From positions 37,200 through 101,199 of the forward strand of contig CAMJKD010000004.1 of assembly GCA_946406315.1 (NCBI GenBank): DNA of 64,000 nt, written 5' to 3'. A model generated the notes under the pieces. It did not search any database. It was not told where the DNA came from and saw nothing but the letters and a program-made list of their open reading frames with translations. Positions 44,376 to 52,877 of this stretch are shown in pieces. Every line of letters starts with the position of its first letter. The first letter of the stretch is position 1. The stretch is from an uncultured Candidatus Saccharibacteria bacterium (GTDB taxonomy: Bacteria > Patescibacteriota > Saccharimonadia > Saccharimonadales > Saccharimonadaceae). A program made the position numbers and the translations under genes.

Positions 44376-44622
44376 TTGACTTTTTAGCAAAAGTGTGATA
44401 AAATACAAGGGTGTCGATAGATGATAATATTTATCGAGGTACTTTAAGTGATACGAACAAAATATGACCCATAAAGCTCCAATCTTAGAGTTAGCTTTCT
44501 GTACTGCGTAGTACCAGTGTGGAAAGCTAGCTCGAAGGGATCTGCGGAGCTCCCTGGAGAGGATAGCGGAAAATTCAGTCACAGCTGCCCTCATCTAGGG
44601 GTAAGCGGAAACGGAGGTTTTT
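44376..44622 (+). promoter_or_regulatory. Promoter and ~210-nt structured leader of the 44623 gene
   Basis: TTGACT (44376-44381), 17-base spacer, TAAAAT (44399-44404). The leader has a long hairpin in which TAGCTTTC pairs with GAAAGCTA around 44493-44535, with a GTACTGCGTAGTAC palindrome in its loop. A second hairpin (GGGA...TCCC) follows near 44538-44555. A CGGAGG Shine-Dalgarno precedes the ATG. Confidence 0.65.
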
Positions 44623-45111
44623 ATGTGTAGGGTTAGCGTTAGTACTAACGGCAACGTTCTCGTCGTAGATGGCGAGAGCTACACCTGCGAAAGCAGGGAG
44701 CAGGCAGAAGGTTTGTGCGAGGCAATGTCGCGCGGCGGATTCCATATCGATGATGAAGCTTACGCTGCAAGTGTTATTGCAAAGAAACCGAAGCCTGACA
44801 AGGACAGCGTGAAGGTGGTAGGACTGGCAAAAAAGCGTTATCGCGACCATTTTGCGGCGAGCCCGCAGGAGGAAGCGGAATGTCTGACATGTCTCAACGA
44901 CATCCTTTTGGCGGAAACCGAAGAGGAGCGTGACGAGGCTATCAAGTTTTACTCCGAAGGTACATATCCAGGCCTGGCGACGATGGCTTTCAGGGCAATC
45001 GAAGGATTGCGTAAGAGCGGCAACGTCAATGAGACGGCCGAACTTATCAGCGGTCTGAGCGACCATCTGCCTGAAGTCTTCAGCATCATGCAACGCATCT
45101 ACACTGCGTAG
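44623..45111 (+). CDS. Orphan protein, 162 aa
   Basis: Starts MCRVSVSTNGNVLVVDGESY with CGGAGG seven bases upstream. The N-terminal 45 residues look like a small beta domain with Cys residues. The rest is helical (AAMSRGGF, then ETEEERDEAIKFYSEG). No signal peptide or membrane segment. No family recognised. GC-rich third codon positions contrast with argS before it. Own promoter, leader and terminator. Confidence 0.7.
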   Translation: MCRVSVSTNGNVLVVDGESYTCESREQAEGLCEAMSRGGFHIDDEAYAASVIAKKPKPDKDSVKVVGLAKKRYRDHFAASPQEEAECLTCLNDILLAETEEERDEAIKFYSEGTYPGLATMAFRAIEGLRKSGNVNETAELISGLSDHLPEVFSIMQRIYTA

Positions 45112-45144
45112 CATACGAAGACCTGAGTGTTCGTTTCACACTAT

Positions 45145-45186
45145 GGGACCTGCGGCTTTCGAGCCAAAGGTCCCTCTTTCTTTTTT
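45145..45186 (+). terminator. Terminator of the 44623 gene
   Basis: GGGACCT/AGGTCCC with an inner GGCT-TTCG-AGCC stem capped by a UUCG tetraloop, then CTTTCTTTTTT. Confidence 0.88.
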
Positions 45187-45227
45187 AGAGGAATTAAAAC
45201 CGGTGAAGATCGGATTTTTTTAAGCAA

Positions 45228-45266
45228 GAAAAATCCCCCCGCTTGCGGAATGCAATATTGCGGGGG
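45228..45266 (-). terminator. Terminator of the 45279 gene
   Basis: Minus strand CCCCCGC pairs with GCGGGGG (plus 45260-45266 and 45236-45242), followed by ATTTTTC. Confidence 0.8.
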
Positions 45267-45278
45267 TGTATTTGGGAT

Positions 45279-45935
45279 TTAGGAAACGGGACAAGCTTTA
45301 CGCAGTGCGCGGTTGCGCATGCGATTAGGTCTGGAGCAGATGGCTGCCAGAAAGGTTTGTTCAGCTTCGGTAGATCGATACTTACCAAAGTGAGAGTCGT
45401 TAGGGATTGTATCGACGCTCTTCTCCTTAAGCAGCAGATCCTTCGGACCCAATACAGTATTGAGTGCTCCGAATGCGTACATGCAGTATGCCAACATCTG
45501 TAGAGCAATATCTTTATCGCCGTGGCTATTGTGCCAACCGCCGATAATGGTGCCAGTTCGGCATTCGCATGCTATGAGTGAAGCATAATTGCTGGCATCA
45601 GGGTAGACGACGCACTTATTAGTCCTGTGAACTTGCTTAGGAGCTGAAGACGCAAAGTCGTTCAGCAAGGTATTTAGCTCGTTTCCAGCAACTTCGTCGG
45701 CTATCTCCGGAGTAGAATTACTATTTTCTCCCTGGAGCATACCGTAGAACAAAGTAGTGACTTCGCCGTCGCGCTCGATCAGACGAAAATCATAAACATC
45801 TGTACTGTGACTACGAAGTTTGGTGAAAAAACTGTCGATGACGTAATTTTCTACGATCAGATATCCTCTAATTGAGGGAATTAGGCTTACATTTTTGATG
45901 TCGCTGAAGTTATAGATTCTTCCTCTCTGCTTCAT
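45279..45935 (-). CDS. Orphan protein, 218 aa
   Basis: Starts MKQRGRIYNFSDIKNVSLIP after a GGGGGAA Shine-Dalgarno. It is soluble, with a mixed alpha/beta pattern, five Cys residues and a central TGTIIGGWHNSHGDKDIA, where WHNSH could be a metal or active site. No family recognised. It has its own promoter at 46037-46065 and terminator, and is convergent with the other orphan gene at 44623. Both look like one orphan islet between argS and mscL. Confidence 0.7.
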   Translation of the reverse strand: MKQRGRIYNFSDIKNVSLIPSIRGYLIVENYVIDSFFTKLRSHSTDVYDFRLIERDGEVTTLFYGMLQGENSNSTPEIADEVAGNELNTLLNDFASSAPKQVHRTNKCVVYPDASNYASLIACECRTGTIIGGWHNSHGDKDIALQMLAYCMYAFGALNTVLGPKDLLLKEKSVDTIPNDSHFGKYRSTEAEQTFLAAICSRPNRMRNRALRKACPVS

Positions 45936-46036
45936 GGGAAAATTCCCCCTTTCTTTCTTTCCTATGATCTTTTAAAGAGCTTTGTATTGTTAATTAATTA
46001 CGCAAAAAACTTGAGCGCAATAGTTTGCGTATATAG

Positions 46037-46065
46037 ATTTTAGCATACTTTTGCTAATTTGTCAA
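46037..46065 (-). promoter_or_regulatory. Promoter of the 45279 gene
   Basis: Minus strand TTGACA (46060-46065), 17-base spacer, TAAAAT (46037-46042). Confidence 0.7.
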
Positions 46066-46112
46066 TAATCAACAGATGTGATATAGTTAGGGTAAGTTAA
46101 AAGAGGAATAGT

Positions 46113-46487
46113 ATGGCTGAAACAAAAGCTAAAACAAAAGAACTAGCGAAAGCTGGCTTAGGCAAAGTTAAGGGCATGGGCGGGGGTTTTATTGCTTTTA
46201 TTAAAGAGCAGAATGTAGTAAGTTTGGCGATTGGCTTGGTGCTTGGTACAGCGGCAAGTGCGCTAGTTAATTCTTTAATCAATAACATCATTATGCCACC
46301 ACTTGGCTTTTTGCTCGGTAGTGCGGATGGCATTCGTGGGCTAGAGCTCGTGATGGGTACGACTCCGACTGGCGAAACGGCGATATTGCGCTATGGGCAA
46401 TTTATCAACGATTTAATTAACTTCCTAGTTTTGGCATTTGTTGTTTACTTTGTCGTTAAGGCTTTGAAGCTCGATATTAAGAAATAA
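46113..46487 (+). CDS. mscL: Large-conductance mechanosensitive channel
   Basis: 124 residues with a Lys-rich N-terminal extension of about 25 residues. Then come the amphipathic helix GFIAFIKEQN, TM1 VVSLAIGLVLGTAASALVNS, the loop, and TM2 FINDLINFLVLAFVVYFVVK. The channel opens on membrane tension to release solutes during osmotic downshift. A Shine-Dalgarno (AAGAGG) precedes the ATG, and orn follows three bases after the stop. Confidence 0.93.
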   Translation: MAETKAKTKELAKAGLGKVKGMGGGFIAFIKEQNVVSLAIGLVLGTAASALVNSLINNIIMPPLGFLLGSADGIRGLELVMGTTPTGETAILRYGQFINDLINFLVLAFVVYFVVKALKLDIKK

Positions 46488-46490
46488 TCG

Positions 46491-47027
46491 ATGACAAAAA
46501 CTGCCGAAAAAGCAAGCCTGCTGTGGGTGGATTTGGAGATGACGGGGTTGTCGCCGGAAGAGGATAGGATCCTTGAGGTGGCGGCGATTGCGACGGATTG
46601 GAATTTTAAAGAATTTGATACCTATACTGCAGCAGTTAAATGTGATGAAAAATTAATGCGCGAGCGGATGGTGGGGGAATTTTGGGAAAAGAATCGCGAG
46701 TCTTTTGACGCTTTGATGGCGCAGAATATTGACGGAAAAGCGCCAGAGATTGTTGAGAAAGAATTACTAAAGTTTATTAAGAAGAACTTTAGTGGTACGG
46801 TGTATCTGGCAGGCAATTCAATCCATCAGGATCGCAAGTTTATCGAGCGAGAATGGCCAAAATTGAATGCGAAATTGCATTATCGGATGCTTGATGTGAG
46901 TGCGTGGAAAATATTCTTTGAGAATGCGCTGCATAGGAGTTTTGCAAAGCCAGAGAATCATCGTGCGCTTGACGATATTCGGGGAAGTATTGAGGAGCTG
47001 AAATGGTATCGGAAGATGATATCGTAA
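46491..47027 (+). CDS. orn: Oligoribonuclease
   Basis: A DEDDh exoribonuclease that degrades di- to penta-nucleotides, the last step of RNA decay. 178 residues. Motifs: WVDLEMTGLSPEEDRILEVA (Exo I), NSIHQDRKFIERE (Exo II) and NHRALDDIRGSI (Exo III with catalytic His). It starts three bases after mscL and overlaps yjbR by 25 bases, indicating a three-gene operon. Confidence 0.94.
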   Translation: MTKTAEKASLLWVDLEMTGLSPEEDRILEVAAIATDWNFKEFDTYTAAVKCDEKLMRERMVGEFWEKNRESFDALMAQNIDGKAPEIVEKELLKFIKKNFSGTVYLAGNSIHQDRKFIEREWPKLNAKLHYRMLDVSAWKIFFENALHRSFAKPENHRALDDIRGSIEELKWYRKMIS

Positions 47028-47311
47028 AATATGCGCTTGGATTTGAAGGCGTAGCGGAGCGCCGCGATGGTGGTTTAAGAATATTTACCAGAGGCGAGAA
47101 GATTTTTTTGGTAATTGAAGCCGACACTGATCCATTAAGGATTGAGACGCGTTGTGATTATAAGTTAAGTAAAACTTTACAGGGACGCTATGAAAGCGTA
47201 ATGGAGAGTCGCGCCTTGGGGCGGAATGGTATTGAGATGATTTGTAGCGGACAGCTAAGCGATGAAGAGATTAAAGATTTGATTCGACATAGCTTTGAAA
47301 TATCTAGATAA
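47003..47311 (+). CDS. YjbR/MmcQ family protein
   Basis: 102 residues. DIVKYALGFEGVAERRDGGL at the N-terminus and LSDEEIKDLIRHSFE at the C-terminus match the MmcQ/YjbR family, with the typical LRIETRCDYKLSKTL between. The fold is like that of DNA-binding transcription factors, but the function is unknown. The family's usual phosphate-contacting residues are only partly kept. The start lies inside orn. Confidence 0.8.
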   Translation: MVSEDDIVKYALGFEGVAERRDGGLRIFTRGEKIFLVIEADTDPLRIETRCDYKLSKTLQGRYESVMESRALGRNGIEMICSGQLSDEEIKDLIRHSFEISR

Positions 47312-47321
47312 AGCGTAGAGT

Positions 47322-47355
47322 AAAAAAATATCTCCTTTAGGGGAGATATTTTTTG
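47322..47355. terminator. Bidirectional terminator
   Basis: ATATCTCC (47328-47335) pairs with GGAGATAT (47342-47349), with an A-run before and a T-run after. It serves the mscL-orn-yjbR operon and the convergent 47361 gene. Confidence 0.88.
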
Positions 47356-47360
47356 TTGAA

Positions 47361-47981
47361 TTACTCAAGCGTGCTATTGAAATCGCGGAATCTCTCGTAA
47401 AGTTTGTCGAGTTCGCTAATGGATTGTTCAAGGATGGCTGGGAGAGATTTGTTCTTAGTCTTTTTGAGAATTTGCTGTTCGAGAGTCTCGAGCTGCATGA
47501 TTTGATTGGCGGTTAAACTAGAATAATATGAGTCCATTTGACCGTTGACGGACGCTTCCTCGAGACGATGCATATAAGAGTTGAAAGATGTAGTTTCTTC
47601 GTTTTTGACGTCTTTGGAAATATCGGTGCTATTAACGTTGAGACTGTTCCAAACTGGGGAAAGTCTGTTAGCGGTATTAGTGAGAGATGTTTCGAGTTGG
47701 TTAGCGTAAGCGGCTAGATCGGAAGAGTTGATAAACGTTGAATATTGTTTGTATGGACCTTTAGTACCACATAATTGAGTAATACGCAGATAGAGACGCT
47801 CATAGGATTGTGTAAGTTTATCGTTAGTGTTATTGAACATAACGGCAACTACAATAAGAGTAACTAGCATAATTGCGCCGGCAATCAGTAACTTAATCAT
47901 CAACGGGCTAAGTAATGGTCTGCTATTCGTCGCGTTCTTGCCTTTAACGGCGATTTGATCAAGATATGCTTTATTGTCCAT
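47361..47981 (-). CDS. Single-TM protein with helical external domain
   Basis: 206 residues: a cytoplasmic N-terminus of about 28 residues, one membrane segment (LMIKLLIAGAIMLVTLIVVAVMF) and an outer domain of long helices (YANQLETSLTNTANRLSPVW). No family recognised. TATAAT with an upstream TG (TATGCTATAAT on the minus strand) lies exactly six bases before the ATG, another probable leaderless gene. Confidence 0.75.
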   Translation of the reverse strand: MDNKAYLDQIAVKGKNATNSRPLLSPLMIKLLIAGAIMLVTLIVVAVMFNNTNDKLTQSYERLYLRITQLCGTKGPYKQYSTFINSSDLAAYANQLETSLTNTANRLSPVWNSLNVNSTDISKDVKNEETTSFNSYMHRLEEASVNGQMDSYYSSLTANQIMQLETLEQQILKKTKNKSLPAILEQSISELDKLYERFRDFNSTLE

Positions 47982-48070
47982 ATGCTCATTATAGCATAAA
48001 CGAGATTAGATATATGTCTAATTCTATTCAAGGGGTCGTATATCTGTTAGATGAATGATATAATTTTGAT

Positions 48071-49693
48071 ATGGAGGATGCGAAAGAAGAAATTCGAGCG
48101 CGGTTAGCAGTAGAGGATGTGGTTGGACAATACATCGAGCTACAACGTGCTGGGAGGAATTTTAAAGGGCATTCACCTTGGGGGACAGATCGGACGCCGA
48201 GTTTTATGGTTTCGCCAGATAAGGGTATTTGGCATGATTTTTCGAGTAATAAAGGTGGCGATATTTTTACGTTTGTGATGGAGATGGAGGGCTGCACTTT
48301 TCGCGAGGCTTTAGAGAAGTTGGCGCGGCAAGCGGGAGTAGAACTAAAGCGTTATTCTTCGGATGACCGAAAGCAAGCGGCGCACAAGCAGAGATTGCGC
48401 GACTGTCTAGAACTGGCAACGAAGTATTTTCAGTTTTGTTTGACGAAAAATAAGACGGTTATGCAGTATGTGTTCTATAAGCGGAATTTGAATAAAAAGA
48501 CGGTTGAGAATTTTCGGATTGGCTATGCACCAAAATCGGGGCGAGCATTAGTAGATTTTCTGAAAAAGCGTGGTTTTACGGCAAAAGAGATGGAAGATGC
48601 TGGTCTTGTAAATCGATTTGGTGGGGATTTGTTTAAGGGTCGGATGATGGTACCGTTGATGGACGTGTCTGGAAGTGTAATTGGTTTTACGGGGCGGATT
48701 ATTGAGCAAGATGACAAATCGCCTAAATACCTTAATACGCCAGAAACGATTCTCTATAACAAGGGGCGGCATATCTTTGGACTTTCGCAGGCGAAGGATG
48801 CAATTCGGCGAACGGATTTCGTTGTGGTAGTAGAGGGGAATATGGACGTGATTTCATCACATCAGGCGGGCGTGAATCAGGCGGTAGCGACGGCGGGGAC
48901 GGCAATGACGGAGATGCACTTGAAGAGTTTTGCGCGTTTAACAAAAGATATTCGTTTAGCTTATGATGGCGATGAGGCAGGGGTGAGAGCGGCGGAAAGA
49001 GCGATTTCGATGGCCTCGAAATTTGGTATTTATTTGTCTGTGGTCGATGATTATCATGGTTGCAAAGATGCGGATGAGTTAATCCAGAAAGATCCGAAAT
49101 TATGGCAGGAGGCAGTGCAGAATTATCGACCGGCTTTGGAATGGTTATTAGAGAAATATGTAGCGAAATATAACTTAAAGACTGAAAAGGGTTTTCAGGA
49201 ATATACGACTGAAGCAAAACGTTTGATTGAACAGATTGATCCGACTGATACGGTGTTGCGCGAAAAATATGAACGAATTGTGTCGGAACGCTTGGGGATT
49301 TCTTTGGAGGCATTTCGGGCAAAGAAAGTGGTGCAGCCAGAAAAAAAGAAGCTAAAAAAGACTAACGTTGTAAAAAATACAACGGTTGTAAGTAGAGTTG
49401 AAAAGAATTTGGCGGCTTTGGCGCAATCTGGCAAAGTAGATTTAGGCGATTTTGAGGTCAAAAAATATGACAACGACGAGCTGAGTTTTATTTTTGACGA
49501 GCGATATGGGAAATGGAATGATGCAGATTTGCAGCGTGAGGCGTTGGATTTAATGCAGAAAGCGAAGGCGGAGCGATTAGATGTAGAGCGCAAAGAGCTG
49601 GAGCGAATGATACGCCAGGCTGAAGAAAATGGAGATGAAAAATTGGAGGGTGAACTAATGCAGAAATTGAGCAAGATGTTGCGTCAAAAATAG
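48071..49693 (+). CDS. dnaG: DNA primase with degenerate zinc-binding domain
   Basis: 540 residues. The N-terminal CHC2-type domain (about 25-80) keeps the fold pattern (RTPSFMVSPDKGIWHDFSS) but lacks all four zinc ligands: HSPWG replaces CPFH, and HDFSS replaces HCFGC. The TOPRIM core is intact (VVVVEGNMDVISSHQAG and IRLAYDGDEAG). The C-terminal helicase-binding part is short. It makes RNA primers for replication. TATAAT lies six bases before the ATG, so the mRNA is probably leaderless. rpoD follows 160 bases downstream, the common macromolecular-synthesis pairing. Confidence 0.93.
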   Translation: MEDAKEEIRARLAVEDVVGQYIELQRAGRNFKGHSPWGTDRTPSFMVSPDKGIWHDFSSNKGGDIFTFVMEMEGCTFREALEKLARQAGVELKRYSSDDRKQAAHKQRLRDCLELATKYFQFCLTKNKTVMQYVFYKRNLNKKTVENFRIGYAPKSGRALVDFLKKRGFTAKEMEDAGLVNRFGGDLFKGRMMVPLMDVSGSVIGFTGRIIEQDDKSPKYLNTPETILYNKGRHIFGLSQAKDAIRRTDFVVVVEGNMDVISSHQAGVNQAVATAGTAMTEMHLKSFARLTKDIRLAYDGDEAGVRAAERAISMASKFGIYLSVVDDYHGCKDADELIQKDPKLWQEAVQNYRPALEWLLEKYVAKYNLKTEKGFQEYTTEAKRLIEQIDPTDTVLREKYERIVSERLGISLEAFRAKKVVQPEKKKLKKTNVVKNTTVVSRVEKNLAALAQSGKVDLGDFEVKKYDNDELSFIFDERYGKWNDADLQREALDLMQKAKAERLDVERKELERMIRQAEENGDEKLEGELMQKLSKMLRQK

Positions 49694-49853
49694 AACTGTG
49701 ATATAAAAATATCAAATCAGCTGGACAGCGGACTTATTTTGTTAGTAGTCCATCCAGGAGAAGTATAAGATTGATCAAGAATATACAAAAACTTCTAAAC
49801 ACAAAAACTTGCAAAAGCATGGGGCTTTTGTGTGTTAATTAACGAGGAAGGAC
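49694..49853 (+). promoter_or_regulatory. dnaG-rpoD spacer with hairpins
   Basis: TGGAC pairs with GTCCA around 49718-49754, and CACAAAA...TTTTGTG forms a stem around 49799-49833 just before GAGGAAGGAC, the rpoD Shine-Dalgarno. It may be an internal leader or processing site. No clear -35/-10 pair is seen. Confidence 0.4.
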
Positions 49854-50825
49854 ATGGACGAAGACGACAAAGATTTACGCTTAGATGACGAACTCGATGA
49901 GCCTACGCTGGACGAGATGGGTGAGGAAAGCGAAGAAGATCTCAATATTGACTTAGAATCGGCGACTTACGATGAAGTAGCGGACGATTCAGTAAAATTA
50001 TATTTGCGTGAAATTGGTAAAATTCCACTTTTGACTTCGGAGGAAGAATTTGAATTAGCGCAGAAAATCATTAACGGCACCGAGAAAGAGAAGAAAAAGG
50101 CTAAAGATAAGATGGCGGAGTCGAATATGCGTTTGGTGGTATCGATCGCAAAGCGTTATTCGGGCCGCGGTTTGGATTTTCTCGATTTGATTCAGGAAGG
50201 TAATACTGGTCTGCTGCGGGCGGTTGAGAAGTTTGATCCGGACAAAGGCTTTAAGTTTTCGACCTATGCGACATGGTGGATTCGTCAGGCAATTACGCGT
50301 GCGATTGCTGACCAGGCACGTACGATTCGGATTCCAGTACACATGGTAGAAACGATTAATAAAGTTTTGCGTACGCAACGTCGTTTGACGCAAGAATTGA
50401 ATCGTGAGCCAACGACTGAAGAAATCGCCAAAGCGATGGGGATGGAGCCGGAGAAAATTGAGTACGTAATGAAGATTAAGCAAGATATTGCTTCGCTTGA
50501 CGCTTCGGTTGGTCGTGATGGTGAAGATGATGACTCTTCCTTGGGTGATTTTATTGAGGACGAAGATCGTGTATCGCCAGAAGATTCGGCGGCAACGCAG
50601 CTTTTGAAAGAGCAAATTGCTTCAATTTTGCAGACTTTGACTGATCGTGAGCAGAAGATTATTAAAATGCGCTTTGGCATTGGTGGTGGTAAAAGTCATA
50701 CTCTAGAAGAGGTTGGTGCGGAGTTTTCGGTAACGCGTGAGCGTATTCGTCAGATTGAGGCCAAAGCCCTAACGAAATTACGCAAGAATAAAGATACAAA
50801 GAAATTACACGAATATTTAAAGTAG
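49854..50825 (+). CDS. rpoD: Primary sigma factor (sigma-70)
   Basis: 323 residues, short because most of region 1.1 and the non-conserved insert are missing. Regions: 1.2 ([20 protein letters not shown]), 2 ([20 protein letters not shown] and [10 protein letters not shown]), 3 and 4.2 ([20 protein letters not shown]). Region 2.4 and 4.2 are standard, fitting the consensus TATAAT and TTGACA boxes seen in the window. The N-terminus is very acidic ([16 protein letters not shown]). Confidence 0.95.
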   Translation: MDEDDKDLRLDDELDEPTLDEMGEESEEDLNIDLESATYDEVADDSVKLYLREIGKIPLLTSEEEFELAQKIINGTEKEKKKAKDKMAESNMRLVVSIAKRYSGRGLDFLDLIQEGNTGLLRAVEKFDPDKGFKFSTYATWWIRQAITRAIADQARTIRIPVHMVETINKVLRTQRRLTQELNREPTTEEIAKAMGMEPEKIEYVMKIKQDIASLDASVGRDGEDDDSSLGDFIEDEDRVSPEDSAATQLLKEQIASILQTLTDREQKIIKMRFGIGGGKSHTLEEVGAEFSVTRERIRQIEAKALTKLRKNKDTKKLHEYLK

Positions 50826-50902
50826 CAATAATGAAAAGACGGGCGAGAGGGGCTGTTTTTCGTGAGTGAGGTAATTAAAGAGGCTTATGCTAAGATAAGA
50901 AT

Positions 50903-51688
50903 ATGAGTGAAGAAAAAAGTACACAAAAGGGCAAGCAATCAAGACGAAATACGAAGCTGAGTTCTGGCGCGAAATTGGCTATAATAGTAGCTATTTGCCT
51001 GGTCGTTTTTGTATGCGTTCTGGCGATTACTTACGGAATTAGAAAAGCCGAGCAAGAAAGGGAAGAGCGGGAGTCGCCGCAAACAATAGAGGGGCCAGAT
51101 GGTCCGTGCGGCATGCCGTGTGTTAAAGCGGAAAAGCCGATGATTTATTTGTATCCAGAGAAGAAAACTGAGGTGATGATAAAGTTGGGCAATCCGCAGA
51201 ATTTAACAATCACTTATCCTAAGTACGATACTGGTTGGAGAGTTACAGCCGAGCCGGGCGGTAAACTATTAGGACAAGATGGGCGTGAGTATTATGGTTT
51301 GTACTGGGAAGGTAAGAGTGCGTCTTATCATGAAAACGATGAAGGTTTCGTAGTAAAAGGTGAAGATACGGCGCATTTTTTAGAAGATAAACTAGCTATT
51401 TTGGGTTTAACAGAGCGAGAGGCGGAAGAGTTTATTGTTTATTGGCTGCCAAAGATGGAACATAACGAATATAATTACATACGTTTTGCGACAGATTCGG
51501 AAATTGCTTTGAATATGCCGATGGAGGTAACCCCTAAGCCAGATACGATGATTAGAATTATGATGCTCACAAAGAAATTGGAAGAGCCGAAAAAAATAAG
51601 AGAACAACAGTTGAAGTCGGCTGAGCGTAAAGGGTTTACGGTAGTTGAGTGGGGTGGCGTAGATTTGGGGTTACAAAGTATAAAATAG
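50903..51688 (+). CDS. Membrane-anchored protein of unknown function
   Basis: 261 residues with a basic N-terminus, one membrane segment (LAIIVAICLVVFVCVLAITYGI) and an external domain starting at KPMIYLYPEKKTEVMIKLGN. I recall this KPxIYLYPxxxTxVxVxL pattern from uncharacterised bacterial surface proteins; no function is known to me. A CGMPC pair could form a disulphide. TAAGAT with upstream TG lies exactly six bases before the ATG. Confidence 0.75.
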   Translation: MSEEKSTQKGKQSRRNTKLSSGAKLAIIVAICLVVFVCVLAITYGIRKAEQEREERESPQTIEGPDGPCGMPCVKAEKPMIYLYPEKKTEVMIKLGNPQNLTITYPKYDTGWRVTAEPGGKLLGQDGREYYGLYWEGKSASYHENDEGFVVKGEDTAHFLEDKLAILGLTEREAEEFIVYWLPKMEHNEYNYIRFATDSEIALNMPMEVTPKPDTMIRIMMLTKKLEEPKKIREQQLKSAERKGFTVVEWGGVDLGLQSIK

Positions 51689-51725
51689 ATTTGATTTTTG
51701 CACTAAACATAAGTACAATGATGTT

Positions 51726-52877
51726 ATGGAACAAAGTGGGCAGGTGAATAATACCGTTCCGGCGGCAGGAGCTCCAGGTTTATCGCCGTCGATAGTACAG
51801 ACTTCGATTTCGAATGCTGATATTCGTATCGAGAGTCTCTTGGAGGAGTGCGTCAGAACGAAGGCGAGCGACTTGCATTTGCAAGTGGGTTTGCCGCCAA
51901 TTCTGCGTATTGATGGCGCCTTGCAGCCAGTTTCTGGTTATGGAAACTTGGATGAACCGACCGTCGAACGCTTAGTTTTTGCAACTCTTGAAGAAGATCA
52001 GAAACAGATTTTAATTAAAGATAAAGAATTTGATTACTCGTTTTCTTTTGGTGATTTAGGGCGTTTTCGCGTAAATGCCTTCCATGAGAAGGGTAACATA
52101 GCGGGTGCTTTTCGTTTAATTCCGAACGAGATTCAGTCGATAAATGAACTTGGTATGCCATCGGTGGTGACGAGCTTTGCGGATTTTCCACGTGGCTTAG
52201 TTTTGGTGACTGGTCCAACTGGTTCAGGCAAGTCTACGACGCTTGCGGCTTTGGTAGATAAGATTAACCGTGAAAAGTCTGTTCATATTATTACAATTGA
52301 GGATCCAATTGAGTTTACGCACAAATCTTTGCGTTCTGTAGTGGTACAGCGTGAAGTTCACTATGATACTTATTCGTTTTCGGCAGCATTACGTTCGGCA
52401 TTGCGCGAGGATCCGGATGTAGTATTGATCGGTGAGATGCGTGATTTAGAGACGATTTCGGCGGCGATTACGATTGCGGAGACTGGCCACTTAGTGTTTG
52501 CGACTTTGCATACGAACTCTGCTTCTCAGAGTATCGATCGTATGATTGACGTATTTCCGCCACATCAACAGCCGCAAGTGCGTTCGCAGTTGGCAAATAT
52601 TTTACAGGCGATTTGTGCGCAGCGCTTAATTCCGGCTATCGGTGGCGGTCGTGTCGTGGCGGCAGAGATTTTAATTGCAAATCCAGCAGTGCGTTCAGTT
52701 ATTCGTGAAGGTAAGACGCATCAGCTCGATACGATTATTCAGACCGGTGCTGATCAAGGTATGCAGACGATGGACCGTACTTTGGTTAAGCTGATTCAGA
52801 CTGGTGTAATCACTTACGACAGTGCGCGCGAATATGCAGTTGATTTACAAGAGTTTGAGAGGTTAGCTAGAGGATGA
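51726..52877 (+). CDS. pilT: Twitching motility ATPase PilT
   Basis: 383 residues. Walker A TGPTGSGKSTTLAALV, Asp box IITIEDPIEF, Walker B DPDVVLIGEMRDLETI and His box ETGHLVFATLHTN. The AIRNLIRE-like motif is NPAVRSVIREGK, typical of retraction ATPases. It powers pilus retraction, the basis of twitching and possibly of host attachment. TACAAT lies six bases before the ATG. pilC overlaps its end by four bases. Confidence 0.93.
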   Translation: MEQSGQVNNTVPAAGAPGLSPSIVQTSISNADIRIESLLEECVRTKASDLHLQVGLPPILRIDGALQPVSGYGNLDEPTVERLVFATLEEDQKQILIKDKEFDYSFSFGDLGRFRVNAFHEKGNIAGAFRLIPNEIQSINELGMPSVVTSFADFPRGLVLVTGPTGSGKSTTLAALVDKINREKSVHIITIEDPIEFTHKSLRSVVVQREVHYDTYSFSAALRSALREDPDVVLIGEMRDLETISAAITIAETGHLVFATLHTNSASQSIDRMIDVFPPHQQPQVRSQLANILQAICAQRLIPAIGGGRVVAAEILIANPAVRSVIREGKTHQLDTIIQTGADQGMQTMDRTLVKLIQTGVITYDSAREYAVDLQEFERLARG

